NCBI RefSeq assembly: GCF_023898315.1
Contig: NC_064617.1
Span: 717,605,202-717,669,201, forward strand
Direction of reading: 5' to 3'
From: Schistocerca nitens
Taxonomy: Eukaryota > Arthropoda > Insecta > Orthoptera > Acrididae
Length of the DNA stretch: 64,000 nt
Positions within the stretch are counted from its first letter, which is position 1; the number at the start of each line of letters is the position of its first letter. Positions 56,780 to 64,000 of this stretch are shown one piece after another. Under the pieces are notes generated by a model, which worked only from the letters and a program-made list of their open reading frames with translations, was not told the origin of the DNA and did not search any database. Position numbers and translations under genes: made by a program.

Positions 56780-57200
56780 ACTGGACTCAGTCAGAACTGT
56801 CAAGTATCTGAGTGTGTGAGTCTGAATTAATTCACAGTGTAACAAGCACTTGAGGAGGGCAAAGCAAGATTGAGATTTTTCGGAAGAATCCTAAGAAAGT
56901 GTAATTCATCCACTAAGCAATTCAACCATCCTTGAGTATTGTCCTCTGGTTCAAGACCATTACCAAGTTGGATTAATGGATGATTCAAAGAAGAAATGAC
57001 TGCATCATAAAAAGTTTCTTTAATCAGCACAAGTGTCACAGAAATTGTCAAAACATTCAAATGAAGGATGCAACAGGAGAGGTCCTATGCGTTACATAGA
57101 CTACTATACTTGAAATTCTGATCCCATGTCCCAATATAAATTAAGAATCACATTAATTTTCATCAAGTTACATTTCTTTAAATGATTACAAGTTTAGAAA
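56780..57200 (+). mobile_element. LINE RT C-terminal fragment
   Basis: Broken + frames: EEGKARLRFFGRILRKC (about 56850), then LEYCPLVQDHYQVGLMDDSK (about 56930-56995), the VWDPYQVGLIDDLE-type end of jockey/CR1 RTs. Confidence 0.55.
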
Positions 57201-59010
57201 ATAGGCATATACAGAGGAACAATTATGATATTTCTGTCCATAAATTATTTACGAATGGAGTACAGGAGAAACCCTTTGGTACGGACTATGTGTTGACTTA
57301 AACCATTCCTGTGAATTGCTCAGGATAAGGGTGAATCATCACTGCAAATCACTCATTTCCAGACTTCCATTGTCCACTGACATCATTGTTTACACCACCT
57401 CAACTGTCACTTACCATATACTACTGAAATGTGTGGCTTATCAGGAGCTGCTCAACCATTGTACTCAGTTCTTTTTAACACCCTATGCTCAGTCATTGTA
57501 CTAGCTGGACTGCTGGTAGCACTCTGAGGCTCTGGTGATTCCTTCTTATTTCATGGGATCCTCCTCCTCCTTTTTTACCACTTCCTGCAATGCTCAGTAG
57601 TATCTATCTGTCAGCACGTGAGGTGTGCCTGTTCTTTGTTCCTTTGCATTTCCACTTCACAGTCACATCATCAGCAGTTGACTTGAGCAACTTTATAAGT
57701 GTTTAAATGTCCCTGAAGAATTTGTTACTCACGTGACATCCAGTGACTAGTCATGTTCAAAGTTACTGAGCTCTCCTGACTGACCCATTCTGCTGTTAGC
57801 ACTTTTCTACTTCCAGCACAGTACTCCCTGCCTCCTTCTGTACTAACACGTTGGTCTCTAGAGACATCTGTTAGTAGCTCTGCATTACATAGGGAAGTCT
57901 ATATACTACTGATCTGATAGTATACGTATAAGAGCATAGTTCACTACTCAGCACATGCGAATCACTAAGAAATTAAAGCGTGAAATGTAAAGGAATGTTA
58001 CAAAATCCTAATTAGATTACACACATTGTAAATGCACTTACACTTGTGTAAACATTGACATAATACACAAGAAACAACTAGTCTATTTATGACATCTGCA
58101 AATTACCAATCAGTTCTCCTTTAAACATAACTTCTTTATAGACATGTAGCAGAATGCTTTAAATTTGTTGTTTTACGCTAACCATTTACTTTGTCGACTA
58201 TTCACTAACTCATTCATTGACAAAAGCTCTAATTCTAAACAGGAAATCACTGATAAAAGAGAAAATTATTCAATGCGATAATTATTTTTAGTTATCCACA
58301 CAATAAAATATTTTTTGTGTGAACCTGTTAAATAAAATCTTAATAATAAGAAAACATCCAACACAAACAATTGCAAACATTTTCCCAACAAACTCAAGCA
58401 CCTCTCCAGTCGAGTGCTGAGCTGTTGTCTCGCCAGCTGTCTCTGTGCCGTGACCTCATTCCCCACTGCTGGCAACCTCACACCGCCCTCTGGACATGTG
58501 TCCTAGATTGATCTCATTCTTCACCAGCCGCCATCCACTCACAGCATGCTGTGTTTGTGCTGTGGCTACTACAGCTGAGTTGATTGCTCTAGTTATGTCA
58601 CTATTTGTCACCACACATCCAAGAGTTATGTGTGGTCTCAGCATCGATTCTCACCAAACATCTTGCATAGTGCACACAAATACAATGCAGTCAGGCAAAA
58701 GTGTCACACCCTATATTTCTTTCATTCCCTATATAAATGTAACACTGTTTCTTTGACAAGTAGCCTAAGCATTGCTGCTCAAAACTAAGCACAGCATTCA
58801 GGATTCGCTATCACAATGGTGAGCATTTATAACTTAAACCACAACAAAACTGATGTTGCTGATTTGATTGTCCAGTCTATTATTCCTGCCAAAAATATCT
58901 CTTGTAGTACCTTTTCTACAAATTTCTTCATTACTTTTGGATTAAATGGGACTAGTCACCACAAAGCGGAAGCAGTAACTTATCAATAGGTGCGTGCAGG
59001 CGCGTGCGCG

Positions 59011-59013
<3 letters not shown>
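57201..59013. other. Long stretch, nothing recognised
   Basis: AT-rich 57960-58360, more balanced 58380-58720. Some wording near 57840-57960 and 58400-58660 looks LTR-like, but no TG...CA ends with a target duplication were found. No coding pattern. Confidence 0.45.

Positions 59014-59090
<77 letters not shown>
59014..59090. repeat. (CT)n(CA)n compound microsatellite
   Basis: About 18 CT units followed by about 20 CA units, mirror-like to the (CA)n(GA)n tract at 43464. Confidence 0.95.
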
Positions 59091-59092
<2 letters not shown>

Positions 59093-59249
59093 AGAAAGGT
59101 TTTTACGGTCTGATCTTTATCCTATATTGTGATAATTTGTCTTCCCGTCAGCTCCACTCCTTAGATTCCTAGGATTTTATTGACAATTTCTTCATTCTTA
59201 TGTAATACAACTTCTTCTGTATGGGTTTGTACTCTGATATCTTCACAAA

Positions 59250-62200
59250 TACATCTCGAGCTGCTTCTTCAGTAATCTACAAATCTTCTAACCTTACTTC
59301 ACACACTCTGGCAAGATAGAACAAGTATCATCATAGTTGTCTTTCCAGTAATTAAACTTGATGATTTTTGTAGCCTCTTCTTTATTTATTTTCATGTCTT
59401 CACTAGCAACATTCAAACCTACTCCATGCTTTGACATCTGTTCAGCACCTACAAACACTGACTTATGAAATTCATCAACATTGTATTTCAACTCCTCAAG
59501 TTTCACTTCTGATAATATTTCCTTCTTGATAGACTTATTTTGCTCCCCCACAGCACCTACAATCTTGAATCTGGTAACTGGTATTCATGAATATCTGCAA
59601 CTTTCTGTAAAAGTTTCTGTAGAAATTTTTTGAAACCTCTGTTACTTGACTTTCTGAATGCAAAACAATGCAAGTCCCTTCTCCACGCACTTTCATTTTA
59701 CTAATAGAAGTAATGGCATCCTTCTCAACTGTTCTTTCTTCTTCTTAGAGTAATTCTTCTTCTTCACCACTCAGAGCTGTAACTTTCATCGCTGTAAATT
59801 GCTTCTGTTGTAGTCCCACCTCCCTGTGTTTTTAAGTTCCGGTGTTATAGTTATTTGAAAATGATTATCCTTTTTGTGAAGTTCTAAACCGGGTCCTATT
59901 TTGAACTACCTGTTGTGTTATTAATTTATTGTCTCTGTTGGTTTGGTGTCTTTATTCATCAAATTGTTCATGCTCAAGATTTGATCAGTTATCATTTTCA
60001 TTTTCTCTCCAAGGTCTACACTGAACTTTGCCGTCTCTATGATTGTCATATCTTTTGTCTTGAAATTATTGTTGGGTTTCTGGTTCTGCCTATACATCAA
60101 TCTGTTCTCTCTGTGCCAATTTGGTTCTGGCCTATTGCTGTAATTACGGTACTTGCCACTGTGAATCTCTAAAAGTTCTATCATTTGCTCTTCTTTCTTC
60201 GTACTCTATTGATGTGAAAATTTGTCTTGTCTGGTCAGCTATATTGATAATTGTTTCCATTGAAGTACCAGTTCATATCCGATTCCTTCTCCAAAAATTC
60301 TGTTTTCCGTTGGCCTCTTCTGAATATTCTGTTGCATATCTTGACCAGTACTTTGCCAAAAAGGCTGCTTTAGATTTAGCATCAATTGTCCTTACTTCAT
60401 CTTGCTGCATTCCCCAGTCGTATGCATGTCAGTCCAAATTATTAGCACAGGAAGAAATCTTTTCATCATCAATCCATACTGGTGTCAATATACTCCTAAA
60501 ACCTGTAATAAATACAGCAGGATGGACATCTCCTTTAGGTTTGAATCTGTTCAGCTGTATATTCTGTAGGAAGTATGTCACTGCTGTGCACGTATGGCAG
60601 GCAGAAATATTCAGTTGGCTTCAGATGTGCTCCTGGTGCCACTTTTCAGTTGCAATATTTGGCATTAGCATACTTCTTTCATTCAAGGTCAGGCAACAGC
60701 TGCCTTTTGTTACCAGCTCCGTAATCTGAGTCATTTTTGCTGTTAAACTTTCCATGTTTTGTGGCCACTTCTTGCACCTTAAAATTAAGACTTGTAACTT
60801 GATAGTATGTTTAAAATAAGTTAAGACTTTTGACAGTTCAGTATGGGGCGAGTAGAGGGAAGTGTAGTTGCCAGCGTGTGCTGAGCGACTCAAGCGCCAG
60901 TGAAAAAGCCAGAAAGAGATATTCAGAAATCCCTCGTATATCATAAACAGTCTCGGATATCAAAACAAGATTTTGGCAAATGACAGCATGCAAAGAGAAG
61001 AGTATTTTACCATATGATTAATATGTGGAACTTCCACATCAATCGCGATATTCAAGTAACTGCAGATTCTTTTCAATGAAATAATGTAATTTTTAATGGC
61101 CGTAGATAGCAACCAAAACAAGAGTTGCTGTTGGTTTTGCAACAATACAAGTGAATAATTTACACGTTGATATTTATACTGAGAATGGGGTTTTTCATAT
61201 TTATTGATCTGTCTTGCTCTCAACTGCTAGTTTAGTATTATACTGTTTCAGTATTCTGTGGCAATTTCTTTTTCAACTGCATTAGAATATTAATGACACT
61301 CTGCTGTGTTCTGGAAAAAGAAGCAGATTTTGACTTGCCAACAAGAGAAGTTACATTTTACTCAAAACTCGTCACAGTCCTTCGTAAATCCCTCCCTTCA
61401 ATTACCTTCTTGGTATGGTTGACAACTCAAGACTAGTCCTGTGGTGTGACATTTACAATGGCTTCTTTTGTTAGCATTAAAACCAAACTGCGCACAAATT
61501 TCTTGTTGTTTCTTGCCACATTACTTTTCACTTTAGGCCCACATATTCCCTGTCTGATTTAAATGAGCATGATACAGAGCAAGTGTGATTAAACTATGCC
61601 TTAAGCGCTAGCTAGCTCATCGACCTGATAGTGTGCAGTGCGTGGCTTGTACAGCACTATATGTTCCATTAACTCTGCCTTATATATGCTTCTTTTAATT
61701 TTATCCAATGGAACATTTCTTTCTACCCAGAGCGAAATATCTGCTTTATCCATAACAAAAGAGTAGTATGCGCATTGCCCATTATTGTTGTTGAATTTGG
61801 AGGAATATTTTACAGTAGAACATTATCTTCATAGATGTTGAACGTGTTCTTAACAATTTTTAAGACCTCGTGTTCAGACTTGCTGCAGTGTTCTTATTAA
61901 TACAATGCGAACACAAAACACTTGTTCATAATCCTTGATGGCTGCAGAACATTTCAAAAAAAGAATATCACTTTACAACTAGAGCTAATGAATGCAGATA
62001 TGCATCTAATCCGCGACATCACATGGTACCGTTTATTCATGGCATGGCAATAGAGGCACTTTACCAATCGAACTGCTGGCGGTGTATTAGGAAAAGTTGT
62101 CTCGCCATTGGTGTTACCTGGGCAATGGCGTCGTGTTCCCTCCATTGAACCAAATGTCAAAAGACACAACTAATCTTAAACACACTATAGTAACCTGCTC

Positions 62201-62960
62201 CTCTCTGATACTTTATACAGTAACCATTTTTTATTGTTTTCCTTTTTGTTTTATTTACCTCTGCAGATAATTCAGTGTGTTCGTCATTTTTATTATCTTT
62301 CAAATCCACAAGATTGTACTTAACTTCATCAATGGCAAGAATTTTACTTCCTTGCATCATCTCTAGTTTAAATTTGTTAAGTACTTCCTCCTAATGCCGT
62401 ATAATAATTTGCCTTTCTTCTTCTTCGAAACAGTTATCTATTTTGTCTTCAGTTCTAACAGCAAAATCTCCTTTGCATTTTCCAATCATGTCAACAGGAT
62501 TAGCTGGATTTTTCTCTGAAGTTTCTTTGATTCTACCAACAAAATCTTTAGCACAATTAGCCAAACTATCCGGATTTTCTTGCCACAGACTACTCAGATT
62601 CTACAAAGGAATTGCAATATACTAGAAAAATATCTTGTCACTGGGTTGTCCACATCTGTTTCCTGTTGCATGCTTTTTGGTAGCGATGTGGAGACATTTT
62701 GATTCTCAATCTCTAGAGTATTGTTCATACCCAAACTGGTTTCAGTTGTACTAAACTCCCCAAAACCTGAACCTACTAGCTCTTTTTTCTTAATATCCTC
62801 AAATTTAGCTAAGGCTACACTGTCCATTGTTAGTTGTGTTGTCTTGGTCATCCTTCTTGGATTTGTTACTACAGTACATAAAAAGGATCGTAATGCAGCA
62901 CAGTAGATTATCACAAACAGTATTGTTCTTAATAATTGTAGTGCACTATTCACATTATTA
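59250..62960 (-). pseudogene. gag-protease relic of an LTR retroelement
   Basis: Minus-strand pieces in gag-like order. 62594-62953 is an N-terminal region (SVALAKFEDIKKKELVGSGF). 62300-62450 is a charged stretch with CFEEEERQIIIRH and, further on, EEVLNKFKLEMM. 60360-60500 (broken frames) reads WIDDEKISSCANNLDWHAYD and DAKSKAAFLAKYW, a capsid-type W...FL..YW pattern. 59960-60180 is Arg/Asn-rich, tail-like. 59294-59551 (MGEQNKSIKKEILSEVKLEE, then VDEFHKSVFVGAEQMSKHGV) looks like the C-terminal part of an aspartic protease. No RT or LTR found. The domain assignments are by remembered pattern only. Confidence 0.45.
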
Positions 62961-64000
62961 ATAGTGCTTAGCAGCAGTGTGTGCCATGCAGTGTTACTCC
63001 CTTTTCCGTTATGTGCGACACTTACTTTTGTCTGCCTGAGGCTGTTATCTGGCCACTGTTACATAATGCTGCAGATATGATGCATCACTACACGATGGTT
63101 CTGCAACTCTTCTTTCCTGTGTCATCCAAATGCGGTGGAAAACGCTTCCCACATATACACAGTTACCATTTGCATCTATTTTCTTTATCAACTTTTGTGG
63201 TGCACCATCTTTATTCAGTGTCCATGATTATTTCTGTACTGAAAATTATTGTATTTTCATATAGTATTTGATGCAATATTCATTACTAGTAAATTGTTAT
63301 TACCATTCAGTGTGGCACAGTTTTGCCCACTAAAGTTATTTTCATAAAACGTGACAGTACCTTTATTTAATGGAACTTTGATTAATGTCCTGTAATTTCT
63401 GTTTTTGTCCACAATTTTTTCACCAAAGGACAGTGCCCTGGCAGCATAAGCCACATGTAACAATCCCTATTTATTTTAATTTGTATTTTTTGCATTGGGA
63501 TGATTGAAAGAGGTGGCAGATATGTAGACAGCTACTGAATTTTACCTTAGGCCTAAACCGACCTACACACTGTCTCCAGTGCATACAATAATCTGTATTT
63601 AACAATAGTACTGAAATGATAATAAGTCACAAAATCAAAATACAGTTTATTTATCCTTGATACAAGTATAGGGTCCCTAGTCTGGCTCACACTGTCTGAA
63701 GCACTATTCAGTCTAGTCACAACAAGAAGTTTCATCTTTTGAATTACATTCAGAAGAATTTAAAAGTCTCTATAGCTCACTCAGTAAATAATATGACTTC
63801 TTTCAGTATCCAGTAATGTCAGTGGTGACTTTTGACAGTATTCATATTGTCTTGTAGCATCAATGGCTGCCACTCATTTCAATGCTTCACTTATAAATTC
63901 TCAAAACTTCTTCCACATTTACATAAACACTTCCTCTATTTAGGCATCTCTCAGAATCTTAATTAAACAAATATTTATTCAGTGACATAAACTTTCTCTG
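62961..64000. other. Window end, nothing recognised
   Basis: AT-rich, no conserved coding, no drebrin-like exon visible. Confidence 0.5.

Noticed and set aside
60121..60729. 202-residue plus-strand ORF
   Set aside because: Antisense to the gag-like relic, whose minus-strand reading carries the recognisable pattern.
1..64000. CRISPR arrays, operons or bacterial defence systems
   Set aside because: Tandem repeats here are simple microsatellites; all content is eukaryotic gene and transposon sequence.

Overview
The window is eukaryotic nuclear DNA, most likely from a large-genome insect. The repeat content (tRNA-derived SINEs, a jockey-like LINE 5' leader, Penelope-like elements and Tc1 relics) resembles what I know from locusts and grasshoppers (Orthoptera, Schistocerca-like). 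That placement is inference from remembered repeat families and was not searched. Nothing is bacterial: there are no operons, no ribosome-binding sites and no CRISPR array.

The only host gene I can support is a drebrin-like / actin-binding protein 1 gene (DBNL/Abp1 family) on the + strand. Four in-frame exons are visible: 21973-22085, 30355-30567, 30854-31018 and 43867-44052. They encode the middle and end of the ADF-homology (actin-binding) domain, a linker and the start of a charged coiled coil. The first exon(s) and the C-terminal SH3 part are not seen and presumably lie outside the window. The gene therefore spans more than 22 kb with introns of about 8.3, 0.3 and 12.8 kb. One unexplained possible coding exon sits at 36147-36235.

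Nearly everything else is transposable-element debris, much of it nested. Region 1-13 kb: RTE-like LINE, a probable solo LTR, a Penelope-like element with a GIY-YIG-type C-terminus, a jockey-like LINE 5' end, a piggyBac relic, a 510-bp palindrome, a MITE, a Gypsy relic joined to a Tc1 relic, and an old LINE split by a solo LTR. Region 13-20 kb: a LINE tail, a foldback element, a SINE and a 4.9-kb Ty3/Gypsy retrotransposon with both LTRs and a target-site duplication. Region 20-31 kb: a 5S-rRNA-derived SINE, the first three host exons, a Tc1 element split by a LINE, and a second Tc1 element inserted into a LINE tail. Region 31-44 kb: Penelope-type foldback ends, a decayed gene-like repeat of unknown class, LINEs, a DUF4780-like fragment, a hairpin MITE and two SINEs. 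Region 44-64 kb: a Tc1 element 18 bp past a host splice donor, a 64-bp LINE insertion, further Tc1 and LINE relics, a second Gypsy relic and a gag-protease relic.

All mobile-element coding regions that I could read are broken by stops, frameshifts or deletions, so none looks autonomous now. I found no convincing new multi-gene system. The most interesting points are the palindrome, the tandem (NAGNAG) splice acceptor, the Tc1 copy next to a splice donor, the 5S-derived SINE, the recurring unknown gene-like repeat and the orphan candidate exon. All boundaries were read by eye; those with a stated target-site duplication are base-precise, the others are approximate.
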